Shown: piece after piece, positions 42,810-51,092 of the stretch
Numbering within the stretch: position 1 is the stretch's first letter
Layout: the number at the start of each line of letters is the position of its first letter
DNA from: JBDTNL01 sp039933785
Lineage (GTDB): Bacteria; Acidobacteriota; Thermoanaerobaculia; Multivoradales; JAGPDF01
Assembly: GCA_039933785.1 (NCBI GenBank)
Contig: JBDTNL010000005.1
Coordinates: 1 to 64,000, forward strand
Direction: 5' to 3'
Length of the DNA: 64,000 nt
Program-made: the position numbers and the translations under genes
The notes under the pieces: generated by a model
Told to the model about the DNA's origin: nothing
What the model saw: only the letters and a program-made list of their open reading frames with translations
The model's database searches: none

Positions 42810-45418
42810 GGCGTCGGCTACGGCTGATCTGGCGCGCCTGGTTCGGGCGCGCCGTGTTCGAAGCCGATCTCGAGAGCGAGCTGGCATTTCATCTGGCAGA
42901 ACGCCGCGACGCCCTCGTCGAGGCTGGTGGCACACCCGAGGACGCGGCGCGGCAGGCGCGCCTCGAGCTCGGCATGCTGGAGTCCCACAAGGAGGCATGT
43001 CGCGGCTCGCGCGGCTTGCTCGCGCTCGAGAGCCTGCTCGGCGATCTGCGCTATGCGGGCCGCGGCCTGCGGCGCTCCCCCGGTTTCACGGCGACGGCGC
43101 TGCTCGTCCTCGGGGTGTCGATCGGGGCGAACGCGCTGTTCTTCACGGTCTACCGCGCCTACGTTTCAAAGGGTGCCCCGCGGGGCGGTGGTCGTGCATG
43201 CGATGTCGTCGCGCGCGATCGCACCGGGGCCGAGCGTGACAGTTTCTCTCGCGCCGAAGCCAACGAGATCGTTGCCGCGGGGGCAGGAGCGTTCGCCAGC
43301 GCCTATCTCACGGCCGAAGTCCGCCTGGCCCTCCGTCAGTCCACGCAGTCGGCCGCCTATGGACGTGCGGTGAGCGCGTCGTACTTCCGTGGTCTTGGCG
43401 GACGGCCGCGACTCGGCCGTAGCCTGATCCGCGAGGAGGACAGTGTCCAAGCCGAGGTCCCGGGTGTCGTCCTCAGCGACTCGGGTTGGAAGCGGCTGCT
43501 GGGCGCCGATCCGGCCCCCCTGGGACGTCCGCTGATCCTGTCGGGAACCAGCTTCCAGGTGATCGGCGTGCTGGGGCCAGAGGCCGCAGACTTCGAGGCA
43601 CTGCAGCCGCAGCTCTGGATTTCCCTTGCGGCATTGGAGTCGCTGCGCAGCCGGAATCTCGAGGATCCGCCCACATATGGCGTCAGGGGGACGCTCCTAC
43701 CGGGGATCTCGATCGAGCAGGCGAGCGGAGTGCTCGGTGGCCTGCGCTTTCGAGAGGCGGGAGCGGATGAGCAGCAATCGCCTGTGGTTGTCGAGCATCG
43801 CGGGCTACTCAGCGCGGGCGACGCGCCCGGCATTCGTCTCGCGGCCGTGCCGGTGTTTCTCGCCTTCGCCCTGGTCCTGTTCGTGGCTTGCGCGAATCTC
43901 GCGAATCTCAGCCTGGCGCGCGTTGCGGCGCGTGAGCGCGAGATCGCCATTCGCCTGTCGTTGGGTGCGGGGCGTGCCCGAGTGGTTCGTCAGCTGCTGG
44001 TGGAGAGCCTCGTGCTCTCGATCCTGGCGGCGCTCATCGCGTTGCCGTTTTGCGCCGGGGCGATCTTGCCCTTGCAACGCCTGGCGATGCGCCCGATCGA
44101 GGCTCTGGGAGTCGACCCGACACCGATCTCTGCCGATGGATGGACCGTGGTGATTGCCTTGTCGCTGTCGGTGATCGCTGGACTCGCATTCGGACTGGGT
44201 CCCGCACTGCAGGTGACGCGCCGGGATCTGGTGGTCCGGGCCGGGGGCGAGGGAGGCCGCGGGAGGGCGCGGTTAGGCCCGATCACCCTTCGGCGATCGC
44301 TTCTCGTGCTCCAGATCGCCCTCAGCCTCGTGCTACTCGTCGTCGCCAGCTCTCTTGGGCGAAACGCTTCGCGCTCATCGCTCCAGCAGGTTGGGTTCGA
44401 TGCCGGGCGCATACTCGACGCGGGGTCCTCGCGGCCGAGCCGCGAGCTGCTGCGCCGGCTGGCGGCCACTCCGGGGATCGCCGCCGTGACCACAACCTCG
44501 GCCCTGCCTCTGGCCGGAAACCCCGGTCGGCAGTCAGTCCGCGTCGCGGGTAGGTCGGAGGCGCTCGACTTCCGCGCGGTCGACGATCAGTTCTTCGGCA
44601 CACTCGAGATTCCCCTGCTGCGCGGCAGGAGCTTCGTCGCCGCCGAAGCCGGGTCGACGGCGCGGGTTGCCGTCGTCAGCGCCGCGACCGCGCGTAGGTT
44701 GTGGCCGGAAGGCGACGCGCTCGGCCAGGAGATCCAGGTGCTGGCGGAAGCGTCGCCGACCGGTCCGGCGACCGCAGGTCACTATGAAGTGGTGGGTATC
44801 TCAGGCGACGTGATGAGCGACTGGTTTTTCCAGGGCACCGCGAGTTCGGCCGTGTACGTTCCGGCGGCGTTCGACGAGCGCGCGCCGGCGAACGTGCTCG
44901 TGCGAGCGCAAGGCGACTCCGATCGGGTGCTCGACTCGCTGCGGAGAGTCTGCGCTGTGGCGGCTCCGTCGGCGATCTGCGAGCCCGCACCGCTCTCGCG
45001 GTGGCTTGCCCTGCAACGCGCTCCGTTCGACGTCGCCGGAAGCGTCGCGGCGATCCTCGGAGGCGCCGCGGGCCTGATCAGCTGCGTCGGCCTGTTTGGC
45101 AGCGTGGCCTTCCAAGTGACCCGCCGCCGCCGCGAGCTCGGCGTGCGTGGGGCGCTCGGCGCGACCCCGGCGAGACTCGTGGGCTCCGTGCTGATGGGAG
45201 CCGCGAGTGCGGTCCTGCTCGGTCTCGCGCTCGGCCTGCCCTTGTGCGCCGGTCTGTCGGTCTTCCTCGGGGCGAAGCTCCCTGGCATCGTGGCCTTCGA
45301 CGGACGGTCCTATGGCGTCGTGCCGCTGCTGCTGACGACCGTCGCGCTCCTCGCAGCGCTTCTTCCCGCGCTGCGCGCGGCGCGAATCGAACCGCGGACG
45401 GCGATCGACGAAGGATGA
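42806..45418 (+). CDS. ABC permease of the ADOP type with prefix domain
   Basis: 870 residues. The prefix domain ('FEADLESELAFHLAERRDALVEAGG') is followed by 'LRRSPGFTATALLVLGVSIGANALFF' as the first membrane segment, a MacB core, FtsX block 'VACANLANLSLARVAAREREI', a second MacB core and a second FtsX block 'VTRRRRELGVRGALGATPARLV'. The second MacB core is divergent and Ala/Ser-rich. It starts inside the padR stop (ATGA). No ATPase nearby. The TPP riboswitch of the next operon begins about 30 bases after its stop. Confidence 0.88.
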   Translation: MRRRLRLIWRAWFGRAVFEADLESELAFHLAERRDALVEAGGTPEDAARQARLELGMLESHKEACRGSRGLLALESLLGDLRYAGRGLRRSPGFTATALLVLGVSIGANALFFTVYRAYVSKGAPRGGGRACDVVARDRTGAERDSFSRAEANEIVAAGAGAFASAYLTAEVRLALRQSTQSAAYGRAVSASYFRGLGGRPRLGRSLIREEDSVQAEVPGVVLSDSGWKRLLGADPAPLGRPLILSGTSFQVIGVLGPEAADFEALQPQLWISLAALESLRSRNLEDPPTYGVRGTLLPGISIEQASGVLGGLRFREAGADEQQSPVVVEHRGLLSAGDAPGIRLAAVPVFLAFALVLFVACANLANLSLARVAAREREIAIRLSLGAGRARVVRQLLVESLVLSILAALIALPFCAGAILPLQRLAMRPIEALGVDPTPISADGWTVVIALSLSVIAGLAFGLGPALQVTRRDLVVRAGGEGGRGRARLGPITLRRSLLVLQIALSLVLLVVASSLGRNASRSSLQQVGFDAGRILDAGSSRPSRELLRRLAATPGIAAVTTTSALPLAGNPGRQSVRVAGRSEALDFRAVDDQFFGTLEIPLLRGRSFVAAEAGSTARVAVVSAATARRLWPEGDALGQEIQVLAEASPTGPATAGHYEVVGISGDVMSDWFFQGTASSAVYVPAAFDERAPANVLVRAQGDSDRVLDSLRRVCAVAAPSAICEPAPLSRWLALQRAPFDVAGSVAAILGGAAGLISCVGLFGSVAFQVTRRRRELGVRGALGATPARLVGSVLMGAASAVLLGLALGLPLCAGLSVFLGAKLPGIVAFDGRSYGVVPLLLTTVALLAALLPALRAARIEPRTAIDEG

Positions 45419-45449
45419 ACTCGCTTTGCTAGACTCCTCGTTGTCGGAA

Positions 45450-45538
45450 GCCTAGGGGTGGCCAGCCTTCGTTGAAGGCTAGAGGCCTGAGATCAAACCC
45501 TTCGAACCTGATCCGGTTGGTACCGGCGTAGGGAAGGC
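45450..45538 (+). promoter_or_regulatory. TPP riboswitch (THI element)
   Basis: All conserved parts are present in order: P1 GCCT (45450-45453) with AGGC (45535-45538), GGGGTG, a variable P3 arm AGCCTTC/GAAGGCT, CTGAGA (45487-45492), ACCC (45497-45500), GAACCTGATCCGG, a CCGGT/ACCGG arm and the closing GGCGTAGGGAA. It binds thiamine pyrophosphate. Downstream a GCGAGGC/GCCTCGC hairpin (45544-45562) and GC-rich sequence before the GGAGG and ATG of the receptor gene suggest control of translation initiation; there is no U-tract for termination. TAGACT at 45430-45435 may be the -10. Confidence 0.95.
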
Positions 45539-45635
45539 GAAGCGCGAGGCGCGTGGCCTCGCAGATCCAAGCTCCCAGGGCTCCGCTTTCCAGCGTTGCG
45601 CCGGCCTTCGGGCCCGCGGCCGCGGAGGCGTCGCC

Positions 45636-47963
45636 ATGTCGAAGTCCTCGTCTGTGTGCAGCCTGATCGTCTTTCTCGCCTCGGCGCCGCTCGCGGCGCA
45701 GTTCCCCCATCCGGTGCAGGGCCACGTCGTCGACGGGACGGGGCAGCCGGTGCCGCGGGCGGCCGTCGAGATCGTGCACGGCGAGCGTGGTACGAGCGGT
45801 CCAGACGGAGCCTTTGCGCTGACCGCGTTCGGGGTCAGTCCCGTGGTGCGGGTTTCGAGCCCGGGGTATCGGGTGGCCGAGCGCACCTTGGACCTGAGCG
45901 CGATTCCGACGGACCTCGTGGTGGTGCTCGAGCTCGCGACGCGGCTGTCCGACGAGATCGTGGTGCGGGCCGTGCGCGCCGATACGGTGACGCCGGTAAC
46001 CAAGACCGATCTCGACGTTGGGGCACTCGCCCAAGCGAACTACGGTCAGGAGATGCCATTCCTGATCAATCGCACGCCGTCGATGACGAACTATTCCGAG
46101 AGCGGTCTCGGCGCCGGGTACGCGTACTTTTACCTGCGTGGGATTCAGCAGACCCGCATCAACATGACGCTCGACGGCGCGCCGCTCAACGACCCCGAGG
46201 AGTCGGCCGTGTACTTCGCGAATTTCGGCGACTTCGCGAGCGCGCTCGAAAGCGTGCAGATCCAGCGCGGCGTCGGGACCTCGACGGTAGGTTCGGCGTC
46301 TTACGGTGGGTCGATCAATTTCGCCAGCGCCGACCTCACCGATCGCCCCCAGTTCTCTGGGCGTATCGAGACCGGGTCGTACGGCACGGAAAAGGGCACG
46401 TTCGCACTGCAGTCCGGGCGGCTGGGCGACACCGGCATCGCGCTTTACGCCCGCGGATCGCTGCAGACCACCGATGGTTTTCGCGAGCACTCGGGGCTCG
46501 ATCAGCGCGCGCTCTATTTCGGCGCTTCGCGCCAGGGCGAGACCTCGTTCGTCAAGCTCTTCGGGTTCGCGGCGCACGAGAAGACCCATCTCGCGTTCAT
46601 CGCCACCGATCGGGACGTGCTCGAGCGCAACCTGCGGTTCAACCCCATGCAGCCCGAGGAAACCGACAGCTTCGAGCAGGATTTCCTGCAAGCGCAGTAC
46701 ACCAAGATGATCGGCGACAAGACCACGGTTTCCGCACAGGGCTACTACAACGGGGCTTACGGCTGGTTCGATCTCTGGGACGACGAGGTGGCCAAGAACG
46801 CGCTCCAGCGCTACGGCATCCACGGCTACTTTGTGGGAGGTATCGTCAGCGTCAACCACACCCAGGGGCCGCTCGACTTCACCTGGGGCGTTCACGCGAG
46901 CACGTTTGCGCGCGATCACTTCCTCGACATCCTGGGCGGTGATCGCCAGTACACCAACACCGGGCACAAGAAGGACGTCAACAGCTTCGCCAAGGTGACG
47001 TATGCGCTGCGCAAATGGCAGCTCTATGCCGACGCCCAGGTGCGGCACGCGGACTTCCGCTATGACGGATCAGTGGACCTGGGATCTATTTCGTGGACCT
47101 TTTTCAATCCGAAGGTGGGTGCTCGTCGGGACCTGGGGCATGGCGTCACCGTCTACGGCGCCATCGGGCGAGCGACTCGCGAGCCGACGCGCAATGACCT
47201 GCTGGCAGGCGAGGACAATGTGACGGTCTTCCACCAGCTCGACGCGGTGAAGCCCGAGCGGGTGACCGACTACGAGCTGGGCACCGATTGGAGAGGGCGG
47301 CGAGCCTCGGTGTCGCTCAACGTCTACGCCATGGAATTTCGCGACGAGATCGCGCTCACTGGCGAGCTCTCCGGCATCGGCTTGCCGCTGCGACGGAATG
47401 TGGATCGGAGCTTCCGCCGCGGCGTCGAGCTCGACGCGCGGTTTGATCCGAGCAAGAGCCTGCGGCTCTTGCTTACGGCGAACGTGAGCCGCAATCGGAT
47501 TCGGGAGTGGACGCAGTTCTACGACGTGTATGCCACGGACGGCTCGTACGCCACGCAGGAGAGCCGGGTATTCCGCACTGTCGAGCCGCTGCTCACGCCC
47601 GACGTGGTGGTCAATCCGGCGGTCGAGTGGCAGGTGACCGACGCGTTGAACTTCGCGTTGCAAGGCCGCTACTCGAGTCGTTCGTGGCTCGACAACACCA
47701 ACGCGCCTGGGTTCGAGACGCCGTCGTTCTGGAACACCGATCTCGCGGTCGGGCTGGAGCTCAAGCAATGGATCGCGATCGGCGAGCCGCGCCTGCGGCT
47801 GCAGGTGAACAACCTGTTCGACAACCAGCGCATCTGGCCGTCGGGGTACAGCTATCTCTACTTCCAGCAGGAGGCGAGTGGCGGACAAACGCTGGTCGGG
47901 ACGCCTTCGTTCTATCCGCAGGCAACGCGGACGTTCTTTCTGTCACTCGAGTTCAAGCATTGA
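45636..47963 (+). CDS. TonB-dependent outer-membrane receptor under TPP riboswitch (probable thiamine receptor)
   Basis: 775 residues. The signal peptide ends after Ala21. A carboxypeptidase-regulatory-like domain (about 24-100, 'VQGHVVDGTGQPVPRAAVEI') is followed by the plug ('FLRGIQQ'-type segment 'YFYLRGIQQTRINMTLDGAP', then 'GSASYGGSINF') and a 22-strand barrel ending in the aromatic 'FFLSLEFKH'. TonB receptors import scarce ligands across the outer membrane using TonB energy. Control by the TPP aptamer and the following PnuC-type gene (2 bp downstream of the stop) point to thiamine or a derivative. No TonB box is evident by eye. Confidence 0.9.
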   Translation: MSKSSSVCSLIVFLASAPLAAQFPHPVQGHVVDGTGQPVPRAAVEIVHGERGTSGPDGAFALTAFGVSPVVRVSSPGYRVAERTLDLSAIPTDLVVVLELATRLSDEIVVRAVRADTVTPVTKTDLDVGALAQANYGQEMPFLINRTPSMTNYSESGLGAGYAYFYLRGIQQTRINMTLDGAPLNDPEESAVYFANFGDFASALESVQIQRGVGTSTVGSASYGGSINFASADLTDRPQFSGRIETGSYGTEKGTFALQSGRLGDTGIALYARGSLQTTDGFREHSGLDQRALYFGASRQGETSFVKLFGFAAHEKTHLAFIATDRDVLERNLRFNPMQPEETDSFEQDFLQAQYTKMIGDKTTVSAQGYYNGAYGWFDLWDDEVAKNALQRYGIHGYFVGGIVSVNHTQGPLDFTWGVHASTFARDHFLDILGGDRQYTNTGHKKDVNSFAKVTYALRKWQLYADAQVRHADFRYDGSVDLGSISWTFFNPKVGARRDLGHGVTVYGAIGRATREPTRNDLLAGEDNVTVFHQLDAVKPERVTDYELGTDWRGRRASVSLNVYAMEFRDEIALTGELSGIGLPLRRNVDRSFRRGVELDARFDPSKSLRLLLTANVSRNRIREWTQFYDVYATDGSYATQESRVFRTVEPLLTPDVVVNPAVEWQVTDALNFALQGRYSSRSWLDNTNAPGFETPSFWNTDLAVGLELKQWIAIGEPRLRLQVNNLFDNQRIWPSGYSYLYFQQEASGGQTLVGTPSFYPQATRTFFLSLEFKH

Positions 47964-47964
47964 C

Positions 47965-48537
47965 ATGAGTACCTGGGAAGTCGTCGGCGCGCTCTTCGGC
48001 CTCGTGAGTGTCTGGCTCACGGTACGCGAGAGCATCTGGTGCTGGCCGATCGGTTTGGTTACGGTGGGGGCCTACGTCGTGGTGTTTTGGCACGCCAAGC
48101 TCTACGCCGATACCGGGCTCCAGGTCGTGTATGTAGTCCTCTCCCTCTACGGCTGGTGGGCGTGGCTGCACGGCGGCGCCGACGCCCGGGCGCTGCGAGT
48201 GGAACGCACGCCGGGCTGGGCGTGGGGGGTGTCGACTCTCGTCAGCATGGCCTCGACGGCCGCGCTCGGTGCGCTGCTCTACAGCCATACCGATGCTGCG
48301 ATGCCCTACTGGGACGCCGGCACGACCTCCGTCAGTCTGGTCGCGCAGTGGCTGCAAACGCGCAAGTGGATCGAGAACTGGTGGTTGTGGATCGCGGTCG
48401 ACGCGGTGTACGTCGGGATGTACATCGTGAAGCACCTGTATCTGACGGCCGGTCTCTATGCCGCGTACCTGCTCCTGGCGATCGTCGGCTGGCGCGCGTG
48501 GCGAAAGTCGCTCGAGCGTTCGACGGAGGCGGTTTGA
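47965..48537 (+). CDS. pnuT: PnuC/PnuT family vitamin transporter (probable thiamine transporter)
   Basis: 190 residues, seven hydrophobic segments. 'ESIWCWPIGLVTVGAYVVVF' and the C-terminal block 'KWIENWWLWIAVDAVYVGMY' plus 'KHLYLTAGLYAAYLLLAIVGW' are the PnuC signature. PnuC-type carriers move a vitamin passively and rely on phosphorylation inside the cell to trap it. Members behind TPP riboswitches and TonB receptors are called PnuT and linked to thiamine. The ATG follows the receptor stop almost directly and the gene overlaps the kinase gene (TTGA). Nicotinamide riboside is the alternative ligand. Confidence 0.88.
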   Translation: MSTWEVVGALFGLVSVWLTVRESIWCWPIGLVTVGAYVVVFWHAKLYADTGLQVVYVVLSLYGWWAWLHGGADARALRVERTPGWAWGVSTLVSMASTAALGALLYSHTDAAMPYWDAGTTSVSLVAQWLQTRKWIENWWLWIAVDAVYVGMYIVKHLYLTAGLYAAYLLLAIVGWRAWRKSLERSTEAV

Positions 48538-49088
48538 CCCGTTTTGGGCAGGCGCCGTTGCGCGTCGTCGTCACCGGTTCGGAGTGCACCGGCAAGACGA
48601 CCCTGGCGCAGGCGATCGCCGAACGCTTCGTGGCGCCTTGGGTGCCCGAGTCGTCGCGCTTGCACGCGGAGGAAGTTGCGCTCCGGGAGCACCGCGAGCT
48701 CACCCTTGCCGACGTTCAGCCCATCGCTCGGCGGCATCTCGCGGCCGAGGACGAAGCGCTCACTCGCGCCGGTCCATTGCTGATACTCGACACCGACTTG
48801 CTGAGCACGGTGGTGTACTCGCGCCACTACTACGGGGAATGCGCCGCGTGGATCGAAGCGGCGGCGCGGGAGCGGCTGGCCGATCTCTATCTCTTCTGCC
48901 GGCCCGATCTACCTTGGATCGCCGACGGCGTGCGCGACCGTCCGATCCAGCGCGAGCAGATCGATGCGCTGTTCCGGTCTCGACTGGACGCGGTGGGAGC
49001 GCGCTGCGTCGAAGTCGTAGGGCAGGGCAGGGAGCGCACCGAAATCGGCGAGCGAGCAGTGGCGCGCCTCCTCGCGGAAGCGCGCTGA
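48534..49088 (+). CDS. NadR-like P-loop kinase, candidate thiamine kinase
   Basis: 184 residues from a TTG that overlaps the pnuT stop, with GGAGG five bases upstream. Walker A 'VVTGSECTGKTTLAQAIAE' near the N-terminus; 'VPESSRLHAEEV' and 'LILDTDLLSTVVYSRHYYGE' match the ribosylnicotinamide kinase (C-terminal) domain of NadR. Then 'YLFCRPDLPWIADGVRDRP' and the lid region. The NadR adenylyltransferase and HTH domains are absent. In a TPP-controlled operon with PnuT, trapping thiamine by phosphorylation is the simplest role; nicotinamide riboside phosphorylation is the alternative. Confidence 0.8.
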   Translation: MTRFGQAPLRVVVTGSECTGKTTLAQAIAERFVAPWVPESSRLHAEEVALREHRELTLADVQPIARRHLAAEDEALTRAGPLLILDTDLLSTVVYSRHYYGECAAWIEAAARERLADLYLFCRPDLPWIADGVRDRPIQREQIDALFRSRLDAVGARCVEVVGQGRERTEIGERAVARLLAEAR

Positions 49089-49102
49089 GCGGACGGTAGA
49101 GC

Positions 49103-49729
49103 CTACTTGTCGGTGGGGTTGAGGGCTTTGAAGGTGAGTGCGGCCACCGCAGCGGCGAGAAACTCCGCCACCAGGTAAATCCACAGGTTGCTCCAGGAGG
49201 AGAGCCCGAGGATCGAGATCCCGACCGCCACGGCGGGGTTGAACGCCCCGCCGGAGATGCTGCCGACGGCGAAAGCGCCGGTCATGACGGTCATGCCGAT
49301 GGCGAGGCCGTAGAAGGAGTTACCGGCGGTGCCCTTGGCGGTCGCGACGTTCAGGACTACGTAGACCAGAGCGAAGGTGAAGAGGAATTCAGCGATCAAC
49401 GCCGGAGCGGTCGCTGGCGTCATTGCCGAGACCGCTACGCCCGCCTTGAGGAATTTGACCGCCGCCGCCGCCAATGCGGCGCCAATCACCTGGAAGATCC
49501 AGTAGGGCAGCAAGTCCTTGGTCTCAGTGCGCCCGCGGAGCCATACGCCGAGGGTCACCGCGGGGTTGTAGTGGCCGCCCGAGATGTGGCCGCCGGCGAG
49601 CACCATCACCATGAGAGCGGCCCCGATCGCGAGCGGCGGAATGACCCCGCCGTCGCCAGCGATCACCGTGCAACCGACGGTCAAGACGAGGAAAAACGTG
49701 CCGATGAGCTCGGTCAGGTACTTGTTCAT
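49103..49729 (-). CDS. MIP family channel (aquaporin-like)
   Basis: 208 residues, six helices and two half-helices. NPA motifs at residues 55-57 ('GGHYNPAVTLG') and 164-166 ('GGAFNPAVAVG'). In water-selective channels an Arg of the selectivity filter follows the second NPA (NPAR); here it is Val, so selectivity is likely different from AqpZ, perhaps small neutral solutes or gases. AAGGAG precedes the ATG. Convergent with the NadR-like gene. Confidence 0.9.
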   Translation of the reverse strand: MNKYLTELIGTFFLVLTVGCTVIAGDGGVIPPLAIGAALMVMVLAGGHISGGHYNPAVTLGVWLRGRTETKDLLPYWIFQVIGAALAAAAVKFLKAGVAVSAMTPATAPALIAEFLFTFALVYVVLNVATAKGTAGNSFYGLAIGMTVMTGAFAVGSISGGAFNPAVAVGISILGLSSWSNLWIYLVAEFLAAAVAALTFKALNPTDK

Positions 49730-49811
49730 GACAGTACTCCTTGGCCGCCGAGGGCCGATGACGGGGAAGAGACGTCGGTTGCCGGCAATTCTTTCACTAC
49801 TCGGCTGCCCA

Positions 49812-49817
49812 TAGAAT
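49812..49817 (+). promoter_or_regulatory. candidate -10 element of a leaderless promoter
   Basis: TAGAAT exactly six bases before the ndh ATG at 49824, in the same CATAGAAT context as at 8330; no Shine-Dalgarno, no clear -35. Confidence 0.4.
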
Positions 49818-49823
49818 CAACCG

Positions 49824-51092
49824 ATGACAAGGCCGCGCGTCGTGATTGTCGGTGGGGGCTTCGGCGGCATCGAAGCCGCGAAGGCTCTGCGTCGCCTCGC
49901 AGTGGACGTCACGGTCATCGATCGCAACAACCACTACGTCTTTCAGCCGCTGCTCTACCAGGTGGCAACTGCCGACCTGGCGCCGGGGCAGATCGCGGCT
50001 CCGATCCGACAAATCCTCCGCCGGCAGCGCAACACCGAGGTCCTGATGGCCGAAGTGGTGGGGGTCGACCTCGTGACACGACGAGTGCACTTCGATATCG
50101 AGGGCGCGGGGGCGACGATCGAACACAAGGAGCAGTCGTACGATGTGCTGATCCTGTCGACCGGCGTGCAGCAGAGCTATTTCGGTCACGACGAGTTCGC
50201 CCGTTTCGCGCCGGCGTTGAAGACGCTCGAGGACGCCACCAGCGTCCGCAGCACCATCCTGCGCTCGTTCGAGTTGGCCGAGGTCGAGGACGATCCGGAG
50301 CGCCGCAAAGCGCTGCTCACCTTCGTCCTGGTCGGCGGCGGGCCGACGGGAGTCGAGATGGCGGGGGCGCTGGCGGACCTGGCCCACGTCACCATGGTCA
50401 AGGACTTCCGCCATATCGATCCGACGACGGCGCGCGTCGTGTTGATCGAGGCCGGGCCGCGCATCCTGCCCACATTCGCCGAATCCCTGGCGGAACGCGC
50501 TCACCAGCAACTGGTCTCGATGGGGGTCGAGATCCGCACCGGCGCGCCGGTGAAGCTGGTGGACGCCGAGGGTGTGGTGATCGGCGACGAGCGCCTGCGC
50601 TCGGCCAGCGTGCTGTGGACCGCGGGGGTGAAGCCGTCGCCGGCCGCGGCGTGGCTCGGCGCTCCGACGGATCGTCCGGGTCGGGTCCTGGTGCAGGGCG
50701 ACCTCACCGTCGCCGGGCATCCGAACGTCTTCGTCATCGGGGACGTCGCCAGTCTCGAGCAAGACGGCAAGGCGCTACCCGGCGTGGCGCAGGTGGCCAT
50801 GCAGCAAGGTCGCTACGTCGGCAAGGTGATCGCGCGCCGATTGGCCGGTGCCGCGGCGCCCAAGCCGTTTCGCTATTTCGACAAGGGCAACATGGCCGTC
50901 GTGGGCCGCAACTTCGCACTGCTGGAAGCTCAGAAGCTTCGCCTCAGTGGCTTTCCGGCGTGGTTGGCGTGGGCCTTCATCCACATCAACTATTTGGCGC
51001 AGTTCAACAACAAGCTTCTGGTGATGGCGCAGTGGGCGTGGACTTACGTCACGCGCCAGCGAGGCTCGCGGCTGATACTCGGGCGACACTAG
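49824..51092 (+). CDS. ndh: type II NADH:quinone oxidoreductase
   Basis: 422 residues. FAD motif 'VVIVGGGFGGIEAAKAL' (6-22), 'NNHYVFQPLLYQVATADLAP' with the quinone/FAD contacts, NADH motif 'VLVGGGPTGVEMAGAL' and the second FAD contact 'VFVIGDVASL'. The C-terminal 'AFIHINYLAQFNNKLLVM' amphipathic region is the membrane-binding part. NDH-2 feeds electrons from NADH to quinone without pumping protons. It is convergent with the GNAT gene, with a 4-bp overlap. Confidence 0.95.
   Translation: MTRPRVVIVGGGFGGIEAAKALRRLAVDVTVIDRNNHYVFQPLLYQVATADLAPGQIAAPIRQILRRQRNTEVLMAEVVGVDLVTRRVHFDIEGAGATIEHKEQSYDVLILSTGVQQSYFGHDEFARFAPALKTLEDATSVRSTILRSFELAEVEDDPERRKALLTFVLVGGGPTGVEMAGALADLAHVTMVKDFRHIDPTTARVVLIEAGPRILPTFAESLAERAHQQLVSMGVEIRTGAPVKLVDAEGVVIGDERLRSASVLWTAGVKPSPAAAWLGAPTDRPGRVLVQGDLTVAGHPNVFVIGDVASLEQDGKALPGVAQVAMQQGRYVGKVIARRLAGAAAPKPFRYFDKGNMAVVGRNFALLEAQKLRLSGFPAWLAWAFIHINYLAQFNNKLLVMAQWAWTYVTRQRGSRLILGRH

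Noticed and set aside
45429..47048. 539-codon minus-strand frame opposite the TonB receptor and riboswitch
   Set aside because: It crosses the TPP aptamer and has no recognisable domain; the receptor on the plus strand is clear.
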